From contig CAYUNT010000051.1 in NCBI GenBank assembly GCA_964446285.1, positions 1 through 24,474 of the forward strand: 24,474 nucleotides of DNA, given 5' to 3'. Made by a program: the position numbers and the translations under genes. Shown piece by piece: positions 17,085 to 24,319 of this stretch. This DNA is from CAYUNT01 sp964446285. Lineage in GTDB: Bacteria; Sumerlaeota; Sumerlaeia; SLMS01; CAYUNT01. Numbering within the stretch: the first letter of the stretch is position 1; each line of letters begins with the position of its first letter. The notes under the pieces were generated by a model, which saw nothing but the letters and a program-made list of their open reading frames with translations, did not search any database and was not told the DNA's origin.

Positions 17085-18521
17085 ATGTCCTCTTCGGAAA
17101 ATTTGAAAACGCATCTTCTGATTATTGGCGGGGGTCCCGGCGGATACGCCGCCGCCTTTCATGCCGCGGAAATTGGCCTGGACGTCACGCTTATCAATGG
17201 CGAGCCGCGCCTCGGCGGCGTCTGTTTGCAGCGCGGCTGCATTCCGTCGAAGGCCCTTCTCCACGTCGCCCGCGTAATCAATGAAACCCGCGATGCCGGC
17301 GATTGGGGCATCCAGTTCAAGCCGCCAAGCGTTGATCTTTCGCGCCTGCGGCAATGGAAAAACGAGATTATCGAAAAACTCGCATCCGGAATTGAGCAGC
17401 TCTGTGCGGCGCGGAAAGTGCGCCATATTCGCGCTCGCGCCACATTCATCAACTCGCAAACCGTGCGCCTGAAAGCCATCGAAGGCGGCGACACGCAATT
17501 TCCCGACGCCATCACATTCGAGCACGCCATCATCGCCACCGGTTCGCGTCCCGCGTGGCCATCCACCCTCCAAATTGGCGATCCGCGCGTAATGGATTCA
17601 ACCGGCGCCCTCGCGCTTTCCGAGATTCCAGAAAGCCTTCTCGTGGTCGGCGGCGGATATATCGGACTCGAACTCGGAACGGTTTATGCCGCGCTCGGAT
17701 CGCTCGTTACGGTTGTTGAACTCACTGACGGCCTTCTTCCCGGCGCGGATCGCGATTTGGTCCGCCCCTTGCAGGCGCGCATGAAGCGTTCGATTGCGGC
17801 CATTCATCTGAAAACCCGCGTCGAAGGCCTGAAAGCCACCGAAGAAGGCATCGCCGCGCATCTGGTAGGCGAAGGCGTCGATACCGAAGAGACCTTCGCG
17901 CGCGTTCTCGTCAGCGTCGGTCGCATCCCCAACACGCAGGACATCGGACTCGAAAACACACAGGTCAAAATCATTGAGCGCGGCGTGATCCGTTCCGACT
18001 CGCAGATGCGCACGGACGATCCGCGGATTTCGGCCATCGGCGATGTGGTCAAGGGGCCGATGCTTGCGCACAAGGCGTCGCGCGAGGCCAAAGTGGCCGT
18101 CGAGGTCATTGCCGGGCGCAAGGCCGCGTTCGATAATATCGCAATTCCCGCCGTGGTTTTCACCGATCCCGAACTCGCCTGGTGCGGCCTGACGGAAGCC
18201 GAAGCGCGCGCGCAAGGATTGAAAATTCAGGTGTCGCGATTCCCCTGGGCCGCCTCGGGGCGGGCCGCCACGCTCGGGCGCGACGAAGGACTGACCAAAC
18301 TCGTCGTCGAGGCCGATAGCGAGCGCGTGCTAGGCGTCGGAATCGTCGGAACGGGCGCGGGCGATCTTATTTCCGAAGGCGTTCTCGCTGTCGAAATGGG
18401 GGCCGTCGTGCGCGACGTGGCCGACACCATCCATCCGCATCCGACCCTGTCCGAAACATTCGCCGAATCCGCCGAAGCCTTCTTTGGACAGGCCACTCAC
18501 ATCGTCCGCCCCAAAAAGTAG
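17085..18521 (+). CDS. lpd: Dihydrolipoyl dehydrogenase, E3
   Basis: A 478-residue FAD/NAD flavoprotein that reoxidises the dihydrolipoyl arm of AceF and makes NADH. The N-terminal FAD motif is GGGPGGYAAA (15-24). The redox disulfide is C47-C52 in GGVCLQRGCIPSK, with Gln-Arg where many homologues have Asn-Val. The NAD-binding motif GGGYIGLELG lies near 195-205. The C-terminal dimerisation domain has the catalytic signature HPTLSE at 452-457, whose H452 serves the partner subunit's active site. There is no fused lipoyl domain. GGAG is 11 bases before the ATG. It lies 135 bases after aceF in the same direction. That gap is filled by two tandem repeats and no terminator, so cotranscription is likely. 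Equal use by another 2-oxoacid dehydrogenase is possible. Confidence 0.96.
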   Translation: MSSSENLKTHLLIIGGGPGGYAAAFHAAEIGLDVTLINGEPRLGGVCLQRGCIPSKALLHVARVINETRDAGDWGIQFKPPSVDLSRLRQWKNEIIEKLASGIEQLCAARKVRHIRARATFINSQTVRLKAIEGGDTQFPDAITFEHAIIATGSRPAWPSTLQIGDPRVMDSTGALALSEIPESLLVVGGGYIGLELGTVYAALGSLVTVVELTDGLLPGADRDLVRPLQARMKRSIAAIHLKTRVEGLKATEEGIAAHLVGEGVDTEETFARVLVSVGRIPNTQDIGLENTQVKIIERGVIRSDSQMRTDDPRISAIGDVVKGPMLAHKASREAKVAVEVIAGRKAAFDNIAIPAVVFTDPELAWCGLTEAEARAQGLKIQVSRFPWAASGRAATLGRDEGLTKLVVEADSERVLGVGIVGTGAGDLISEGVLAVEMGAVVRDVADTIHPHPTLSETFAESAEAFFGQATHIVRPKK

Positions 18522-18598
18522 GCGCTTCCTTGACTTTCTCTGCCTTTCCTTGTTCTCTTATTTCGCGTTTTTCGTGGGAAAAAAAAGGAGTTTTTCCA

Positions 18599-19147
18599 AT
18601 GATCGAAATCCTCGCCGCCACAAACCGGCCCGGATCCAATACGCTGAAGATCGCCCGCCTGATTGCATCCATGTATCCCGAAAGCGGCGCCAGCGCGCAG
18701 GTGCTCGATTTGCAGTCGCTGCCGCCCGAGATTTTCACATCGGCCTCCTATGCGGAAAAACCCCATTCGTTCGCGCCATTTCAGCAGCGGATTTTCGAGG
18801 CCGACGGGCTTCACATCATAACACCCGAATACAACGGCTCGTTCCCTGGCGTATTGAAATACTTCATCGACATGCTGAAATCCCCAGACAGTTTCGAGCA
18901 TTTGCCCGTGGCGTTCACGAGCCTGGCGGCGGGGCAATGGGGCGGATTGCGCGCGGTCGAGCAACTGCAAATGCTCATGTCGTATCGCAACGCCTACATG
19001 ATGCCCGAGCGCGTGTTCATTCCGCTCGTGCGCGAACGTTTTGATGTGCAGGGCGGATTCGCCGACCCGGAAATCTCCGAGCGTCTGCGCCAGCAAACGC
19101 GCCTCTTCACGCAATTTGTGAAAATCCACTCGCGCCGCCGCGCCTGA
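18599..19147 (+). CDS. NADPH-dependent FMN reductase family protein
   Basis: A 182-residue flavodoxin-like protein of the FMN_red family (azoreductase/chromate reductase/SsuE relatives), which reduce FMN or quinones and xenobiotics with NAD(P)H. The FMN phosphate-binding loop is ATNRPGSNT at 7-15, and the second flavin-contacting loop is TPEYNGSFPG at 75-84. It is soluble and of normal family length. AAGGAG lies eight bases before the ATG at 18599, clearly favouring it over an upstream in-frame start at 18530. The gene is 77 bases after lpd on the same strand. It may be read through from the pyruvate dehydrogenase operon, since I see no terminator in between. The physiological substrate is unknown. 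Some relatives reduce chromate, which is notable beside the ChrB-domain gene at 20603, but nothing here proves a link. Confidence 0.88.
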   Translation: MIEILAATNRPGSNTLKIARLIASMYPESGASAQVLDLQSLPPEIFTSASYAEKPHSFAPFQQRIFEADGLHIITPEYNGSFPGVLKYFIDMLKSPDSFEHLPVAFTSLAAGQWGGLRAVEQLQMLMSYRNAYMMPERVFIPLVRERFDVQGGFADPEISERLRQQTRLFTQFVKIHSRRRA

Positions 19148-19180
19148 TGCCCAGCCGAATGCCTATCACATTGTCGCGGA

Positions 19181-19207
19181 AATGGGGCCTATGGAACCTA
19201 TGAGATT
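19181..19207 (-). repeat. Diverged second copy of the nonamer repeat
   Basis: Three nine-base units, AATGGGGCC, TATGGAACC and TATGAGATT on the plus strand, are the reverse complement type of the units at 17025-17060. It lies in the 81-base gap between two convergent genes and has drifted from the consensus. Confidence 0.6.
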
Positions 19208-19228
19208 TTTGGGACGCCAGGCGCGAAA

Positions 19229-20590
19229 TTAAGCAGTGGACCTGGTCACTCCCGCCGCCGCGCCTTGCGAATCGAGAGGATCGCGGCCAAAGAACGCAAA
19301 CCAGATCGTTCCAATTGCCCCAAATGCGCTGGCGGCAAACAGATTCAGCGCCGGGGACTCGCGCCATAAAAACGCCCCGCCAAACGCCGCGACGGAAACC
19401 ACGACGTCGCGAATCAAATAATACAATCCGAATGTAGCGGCCTTTTTGTCTTCGGGCGCGAGGTCCATAATCAACGCCTTGCGCGTCGGCTCGCCGAATT
19501 CCTTGAACCCGCGCAGCACAAACGCGCCCACAAGCGGCCAGAAGGAATGGCAGAAATAGAGCACGGCAGGAAACAGCGTGAAAAACACAAACGTAGTCAC
19601 CACAAAAGGTTTCTTCAAACTGCGGTCGGCGAAATAGGCCACGGGAATATAGATCAACATGGCCGTGACCATCTCCACCGTGGTTAGAACGCCAAATTCA
19701 AAGGCGCTGACGGGCGAGGCAACAGCCTTCATGCACCAGATAACCACGAACGCATAAGGGATTTGTTCGCAAAACCGAACCAGAATATCAGAAACCAGCA
19801 AATTCCTTAGCGGCGGGCTGATGAGCGATAACATGCGCAGCAGATTTTTTTCCGCGCGCGCCGTTTCCCCGCCGCCGCTTCCGGCGCCCGCATTCGCCGC
19901 CGCCTCCGGATCGGGTTCGATCAGAATCTGCTGGGCGATCAGAGCCACAATCGCCATCACGAGCGCGCCCGCAAACGCCATGCGCACGCCCGTCCGCTCG
20001 CCCCAGATGCCAATGAAAATCCCGCCCATCACCGGTCCCAGCGCCATCGGCGCGCGGCGCACAAGCGAGTGGAGCGAAACGCCCATCGTGCGCTTTTGTT
20101 TCGGCAAAACGCGCGCCACGAGGCCCATCGTCGCCGGCAGCGAAATTGCAGTCCACGAAAGGAAAAGCACCGAACCCGCAATCACGGCCTGCCAGGCGGG
20201 AATGGCAATCACCACCACGAATCCCGCCATCGCCATCAGGTTGAAAATCAGCAGGGCGCGTTTTTCGCCATACCTGCTGGCCAAATACCCGCCCGGAAAC
20301 GAATAGAGCGCCGAGAGAAGATTGTCGAGTCCGTTGAGCAGCCCGACCGAAAGCACTCCGCCTCCCAGCGCCAGCAAGTAAATCGGCAGAAACCGCTCGG
20401 CGAGTTTCTCACCCATCCCGACGAGGATGACCATGACGAGCAAGCCCGCCATGCTTCGCCGAAGCCCGAGAAACTCAAGCGCGCGGCGCAGCGGCGAAGG
20501 CGCGGGCGAATGGGCAGGAGGAGGCGCAGGAGGAGGCGAAGGATGCATCGAAGGAGAAGGCGACGACGGTGGAGAAAATTTCGGCGTCAT
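19229..20590 (-). CDS. MFS transporter with Pro-rich N-terminal extension
   Basis: A 453-residue inner-membrane protein of the major facilitator superfamily with about 12 hydrophobic segments. The conserved loop after TM2 reads GGYLASRYGEKR, a variant of MFS motif A. The equivalent loop in the second half is YFADRSLKKP. A polar central loop (about 225-255) contains a Gly/Ala-rich stretch. The first ~45 residues are an unusual Pro/Ser-rich tract before a basic segment and TM1. No good ribosome-binding site precedes the ATG at 20590, so the true start may be downstream, up to M47. Substrate is unknown. It starts 12 bases after the ChrB-domain gene and is the last gene of the minus-strand string, suggesting a paired efflux or resistance role. 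Confidence 0.87.
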   Translation of the reverse strand: MTPKFSPPSSPSPSMHPSPPPAPPPAHSPAPSPLRRALEFLGLRRSMAGLLVMVILVGMGEKLAERFLPIYLLALGGGVLSVGLLNGLDNLLSALYSFPGGYLASRYGEKRALLIFNLMAMAGFVVVIAIPAWQAVIAGSVLFLSWTAISLPATMGLVARVLPKQKRTMGVSLHSLVRRAPMALGPVMGGIFIGIWGERTGVRMAFAGALVMAIVALIAQQILIEPDPEAAANAGAGSGGGETARAEKNLLRMLSLISPPLRNLLVSDILVRFCEQIPYAFVVIWCMKAVASPVSAFEFGVLTTVEMVTAMLIYIPVAYFADRSLKKPFVVTTFVFFTLFPAVLYFCHSFWPLVGAFVLRGFKEFGEPTRKALIMDLAPEDKKAATFGLYYLIRDVVVSVAAFGGAFLWRESPALNLFAASAFGAIGTIWFAFFGRDPLDSQGAAAGVTRSTA

Positions 20591-20602
20591 GCTGCGGCGC
20601 GC

Positions 20603-21040
20603 TCACTCGTCTTCCCGCGCCACTTGCAGCCGGCACCAGGCGTAGAGGGCGTCATAAACAGCAAATTGTCTTTCCAGATTTTCATGGTCATCCGGAAATC
20701 GCAGGCTGAATCCGACGGCGATCGCTTCCAATCCGGCCGCAATCGGGTCCGCCTCGGGTCGGTCTGTATCGGCGGCGTTCACGATGCGCGCCAGCCGCAG
20801 GAGCGCTTTGTCTTTCAATTCGTATTTTTTTATGATCGCGTCAAAAGAACACCCCTCGCCATGATGGCCGAGTTCCGCGTCCGCCACATCAAACGGAATG
20901 GCATCCTCACGACGCGCGACATCCTCGACGGCGCATCGCGGAACAAAATAAAACTCGGCATCGGAATCCACAAAGCGCTGGATCAGCCACGGACACGCCA
21001 CGCGATCCACATGCACATGCGAACGGGTAATCCACTTCAT
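20603..21040 (-). CDS. ChrB C-terminal-domain protein
   Basis: A 145-residue protein resembling the C-terminal domain of ChrB, named for chromate-resistance loci. Recognisable parts are the opening SHVHVDRVACPWLIQRFVD (7-25), the middle HHGEGCSFDAIIKKY, and a C-terminal helix with LYAWCR. It lacks the N-terminal regulatory half found in full ChrB. The ATG at 21040 has a strong AAAGGAGG ten bases upstream. The open frame extends to 21256, but that part overlaps the end of rarA and reads as low-complexity Arg-rich sequence. No signal peptide is visible, although the family is sometimes called an exported protein. The gene lies 55 bases after rarA and 12 bases before the MFS gene. A chromate role is only a family label; its biochemical activity is unclear. 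Confidence 0.8.
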   Translation of the reverse strand: MKWITRSHVHVDRVACPWLIQRFVDSDAEFYFVPRCAVEDVARREDAIPFDVADAELGHHGEGCSFDAIIKKYELKDKALLRLARIVNAADTDRPEADPIAAGLEAIAVGFSLRFPDDHENLERQFAVYDALYAWCRLQVAREDE

Positions 21041-21095
21041 CCGAAAAAGCCTCCTTTGCGCTTGGCGTCTGGTTCGCCCGGCGTCTGGCCTCGAG

Positions 21096-22532
21096 CTATT
21101 TGGCCTCTTCCGGCGCAAGCGATCCTCCCCCCTCAGCGCCACTTTCGCCCTCTTGCCGCGCCCGGCGCAGGCCCGCCCACCAATCGAGCCGCCGGCGGAT
21201 TTCCTTCTCAAATCCAAAGGGGCCGGGCGTATAGAAAGTCTCCGATTCGACCCCATCGGGCAAGCAGCGTTTTGGAATATAATGTTCTTCTGAATTATGA
21301 TCGTAGGTATAATCCGCGCCGTAGCCGAGTTCCTTCATGAGCGATGTCGGGGCGTTGCGCAGCGTCATCGGCGCGGGAAGCGAGCCTGTCGATTCGATTT
21401 CCGCCCGCACTGCGCCCTCGGCGGCGTAGAGGCTGTTGGATTTCGGCGCCGTGGCGAGGTAAATCGCGGCCTGCACGAGCGCCAGTTCCCCCTCGGGCGA
21501 TCCGAGCGTGTGATAGGCCTGATACGCAGCCAGCGTCTGCACGAGCGCTTGTGGATCGGCCAGCCCGACGTCCTCGCTCGCGAACCGGATCATGCGCCGC
21601 GCCACGTAAAGCGGGTCTTCTCCCGAAACGAGCATTCGCGCCAGCCAGTAAAGCGCCGCTTGCGGATCGGACGAACGCAGGCTTTTATGAAGAGCCGAGA
21701 TCAGATTGTAATGTTCCTCGCCCGACTTGTCGTAGATGAAATGCCGCTGCGAAAGCGCCGCAAGGATTTCCGCCGTGAGTTCGGGCGAGTTTTGTGCGCG
21801 GGCGGCCCCGGCGCTGATTTCAAGCAGCGTGAGGGCGCGGCGCGCATCGCCATCGCTTTGTGCCGCAATCGCCTCCAGGACCTCATCGCCCACCGTCACT
21901 CCCAGTTCGGCGAGTCCCGCGCGCGCATCGCTCATGGCGCGCCGCATCACTGCCTTCAAATCTTCCACTCCAAGCGCCTTGAGCACAAACACGCGGCAGC
22001 GCGATAGAAGCGGACCAATGACACTGAACGACGGATTTTCCGTTGTCGCGCCTATGAGAATGATCGTTCCCGCCTCGACCGCCGGAAGGAATCCATCCTG
22101 CTGGGCCTTATTGAAGCGGTGGATTTCATCCACGAAAAGGATCGTGCGGCGGGCATGTCGCAGGTTGAGCGTCGCCTGGTTAATAACGCGGCGGACGTCG
22201 CTGATTTGCGCGCTGACGGCCGAGAGCACAACAAAATCGCACCGCAGCGTTCGCGCGAGCAGCAATGCCAGCGTAGTTTTTCCGCAGCCCGGCGGACCCC
22301 AGAAAATCATCGAGGGAACGCGCCCGCCCTCGAGCAGCCGCCGCAGCGGACGCCCCGCCCCAAGCAAATCGTCCTGCCCGAGAAAATCCGCAAAGTCCGA
22401 CGGGCGGACACGTTCGGCCAGCGGCGCGTGAGGCGCACTGATTTCGCGAAAACGAGCATCCCCCTCCCGCGCAGGCATCCCGCTCTCGCGGTTGTCGGGA
22501 GAAGATTCTTGCTCGAACAGGTCCTGGCTCAT
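21096..22532 (-). CDS. rarA: Replication-associated recombination protein A, AAA+ ATPase
   Basis: A 478-residue RarA/MgsA protein (Mgs1/WRNIP1 family), a tetrameric clamp-loader-like ATPase acting at stalled replication forks. The AAA+ core begins after a ~40-residue polar leader: VRPSDFADFLGQDDLL, Walker A GPPGCGKT at 79-86, Walker B DEIHRF at 135-140, and sensor 1 GATTENPSF. The C-terminal part holds the lid and the family's tetramerisation region, with VARRMIRFASEDVGLADP and SNSLYAAEGA. The final segment ends in a Gly/Glu-rich tail. Its ATG overlaps the TGA of the DUF1015 gene (ATGA, 22529-22532), so translation is probably coupled. Function is confident from motif order and length. Confidence 0.96.
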   Translation of the reverse strand: MSQDLFEQESSPDNRESGMPAREGDARFREISAPHAPLAERVRPSDFADFLGQDDLLGAGRPLRRLLEGGRVPSMIFWGPPGCGKTTLALLLARTLRCDFVVLSAVSAQISDVRRVINQATLNLRHARRTILFVDEIHRFNKAQQDGFLPAVEAGTIILIGATTENPSFSVIGPLLSRCRVFVLKALGVEDLKAVMRRAMSDARAGLAELGVTVGDEVLEAIAAQSDGDARRALTLLEISAGAARAQNSPELTAEILAALSQRHFIYDKSGEEHYNLISALHKSLRSSDPQAALYWLARMLVSGEDPLYVARRMIRFASEDVGLADPQALVQTLAAYQAYHTLGSPEGELALVQAAIYLATAPKSNSLYAAEGAVRAEIESTGSLPAPMTLRNAPTSLMKELGYGADYTYDHNSEEHYIPKRCLPDGVESETFYTPGPFGFEKEIRRRLDWWAGLRRARQEGESGAEGGGSLAPEEAK

Positions 22533-23887
22533 TCAAATCCGGCGTTCAGATCGCGCATGAGAATGCCGCTGGCGAGTTTCGGGTAGAAATACGTCGATTT
22601 CTGCGGCATCAGTTCGCCCAGTTCCGCGATTTCCTGCACCTGTTTTTTCGTCGGCGGATTGAGTATAAACGCCACGCATCCCTTGCGCCGGCGCAACAGA
22701 TCGAGCGCCCGCTCGAAGCTCTTCTCGTAGAAAATGTCGCCCTCGTCGAGTTCCACCTCGGGATTGCCGATCCATCCGCGCGAAATGACATAACGATGCA
22801 GAATCGTCACATCGAGCCGCTTGACCTCAGTCTTCATGCCCGGGTCGTCGATCATATCATCAAGGTCCGCGTCTTTTTTAAGTGTCAGCTGCCACGACCG
22901 CCCGCTCGGCAGCACCATGACGATGCGTGTTCCGGCCCCGCGCGCGACTTTGATTTTCTCGGCGATTTTGGACTGCGCCGTCTCGGCGTTGCCAAGGTCC
23001 ACCGCGAATTCCTTCAGTGTGAAGTATTGCCCGAGGTCTTCGAGGATTTCATCGAGGTTCACATCCAGGCCGAGTTCGCGCGCCAAAACGCGGTGCGTCG
23101 GCAGGATCACCAGGCCGTCATCCTCGAAATCATTCATATACATCATCGCGTAATCAAATGGCTGGCGTCCATCGCGGCGGCCCGTGATCTCGCGCATTTC
23201 GTCGCGGTAATTGAGCGCCGTCTCATAGCGGTGGTGCCCGTCGGCGATGAAGAGATTGCGGTTCTTCATTCCTTCGCGGATGGCGAGGATCGTTTCCTTC
23301 TTCGAGATCACCCAAAGGCGGTGCGCCACTCCGGCGTCGTCCACCAGTTTGTCGGAGGGCGGCGTCGAGCAAACCGCTTCGATCTGGCGCGATACGGCCC
23401 GCTCCGGATCGGAATACAGCGTGAACACAGAAGAAAAGTTGAACTGCGTGGCGCGGAGCAGTTTGAGGCGGTCGGATTTGGGCGCCGCGAAAGTCCGCTC
23501 ATGCGCGCGGATGCGGCCTGTGCGGTAATCCATCAGACGCACCAGGGCGATAAATCCGCGGCGTTTCAAGCGGTCCGTCGATCCAGGAATCGTAAATTCC
23601 TGTTCATAAGCGTAAAAGCAACGGCGCTTTTCCGTCGTCAGGATTTCCTCTGTCCGCCACTGTTGCAAGAGAGCGGTGGCGCGGCTGTAGCGGCTATTAA
23701 AGTCGTCGTCGTTGGGCTGAATTTTCCCGTAGTCCAGGCGCACGAAATTGTTCGGATGGCGGTCGTAAAGCGCCTGCTGCATCTCGGGCGAAATCACATC
23801 GTAAGGCGGGGAAATCACCTGAGCCAGGTCGATGCCCTTTTCCTTGGTGTTGTATCGAACAGCCGCAAACGGGAGAACGTCAGCCAT
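22529..23887 (-). CDS. DUF1015 family protein
   Basis: A 452-residue soluble protein of the DUF1015 family (COG4198), function not established. Family landmarks are PPYDVIS (28-34), the segment HERTFAAPKSDR (129-140), and DGHHRYETAL (216-225). The PPYD and GHHR elements resemble the nucleotide-binding motifs of ParB/sulfiredoxin-fold proteins. From memory, members have been linked to serine metabolism through gene neighbourhoods; no serine gene is seen here. ATG 23887 was chosen because AGGA precedes it by about six bases and the family N-terminus (DVLPFAAVRYN) follows at once. An ATG at 23902 adds five residues. The open frame continues to 24283, but those codons run through the palindromic repeats and are not protein-like. 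It is the first gene of the minus-strand string and overlaps rarA by four bases. Confidence 0.88.
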   Translation of the reverse strand: MADVLPFAAVRYNTKEKGIDLAQVISPPYDVISPEMQQALYDRHPNNFVRLDYGKIQPNDDDFNSRYSRATALLQQWRTEEILTTEKRRCFYAYEQEFTIPGSTDRLKRRGFIALVRLMDYRTGRIRAHERTFAAPKSDRLKLLRATQFNFSSVFTLYSDPERAVSRQIEAVCSTPPSDKLVDDAGVAHRLWVISKKETILAIREGMKNRNLFIADGHHRYETALNYRDEMREITGRRDGRQPFDYAMMYMNDFEDDGLVILPTHRVLARELGLDVNLDEILEDLGQYFTLKEFAVDLGNAETAQSKIAEKIKVARGAGTRIVMVLPSGRSWQLTLKKDADLDDMIDDPGMKTEVKRLDVTILHRYVISRGWIGNPEVELDEGDIFYEKSFERALDLLRRRKGCVAFILNPPTKKQVQEIAELGELMPQKSTYFYPKLASGILMRDLNAGFE

Positions 23888-24051
23888 AATGCATCCTGCC
23901 ATGAATATAGAGTTTGTGTGAGGGAATCGGGAAAAACCGGTCCAGGCCCCGTGCGCAAACGCGCCTTCCCGCCGGCCTCCCGAAGCATCGAGGAGGCTGC
24001 CTTCATTGTTTGAGACTGTCAACGGCGATATGGCGCTGGCGAGAGGCGACT

Positions 24052-24155
24052 TCAGGAACTGTTCAAGGTTGCTGCTGGCACAAGCATCTTGCCCGTGATT
24101 CCGGTGGCTTGGGCGTCTCGCCCAAGATTTTTCCTGCGCTTGGAACAGTTCCTGA
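24052..24155. repeat. MITE-like palindromic element A
   Basis: Perfect 13-base terminal inverted repeats TCAGGAACTGTTC (24052-24064) and its complement (24143-24155) bound a 104-base element. Inside are CAAG-CAT-CTTG (24081-24091) and an eight-pair hairpin CTTGGGCG-TCT-CGCCCAAG (24108-24126) followed by ATTTTT, which is terminator-like on the plus strand. On the minus strand the segment would translate as NHGQDACAS, a motif I recall in spurious ORFs of PVC-type genomes. No transposase is present. Confidence 0.65.
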
Positions 24156-24163
24156 GCGGCGAG

Positions 24164-24319
24164 GGCGCATCTTGATACTGATACGGATATGCAAGGAAAC
24201 CCCGTCACTTCGTTCCGGGTTCTGCATATCCGGATGCATTCCGGACGGCTTTTTGCAGAACCCCGAACGCAGTGAGGGGGCACAAGCGGTTCGGATCAGT
24301 ATCAGTATCAAGATGCGCC
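24164..24319. repeat. MITE-like nested palindrome B
   Basis: The arms at 24164-24184 and 24299-24319 are perfect 21-base inverted repeats (GGCGCATCTTGATACTGAT and two more bases). After one mismatch they continue with three further pairs. A second inverted repeat is nested inside: 24211-24226 (CGTTCCGGGTTCTGCA) pairs with 24254-24269 at 15 of 16 positions, extending outward to about 24199 and 24281 with two more mismatches. The centre holds two TCCGGA palindromes. The whole 156 bases could fold into a long hairpin. It starts eight bases after element A. No clear target-site duplication is seen. Confidence 0.7.

Noticed and set aside
21041..21256. N-terminal extension of the ChrB-domain protein
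   Set aside because: The extra 72 codons overlap the rarA end and are Arg-rich; a strong AAAGGAGG serves the ATG at 21040.
20069..21340. A 423-codon plus-strand frame across the MFS, ChrB-domain and rarA ends
   Set aside because: It spans three real minus-strand genes and contains a long Arg run arising from the Pro-rich coding tract on the other strand.
22796..24013. A 405-codon plus-strand frame across the DUF1015 gene
   Set aside because: It is antisense to a family-conserved protein and runs into the intergenic region without protein-like composition.
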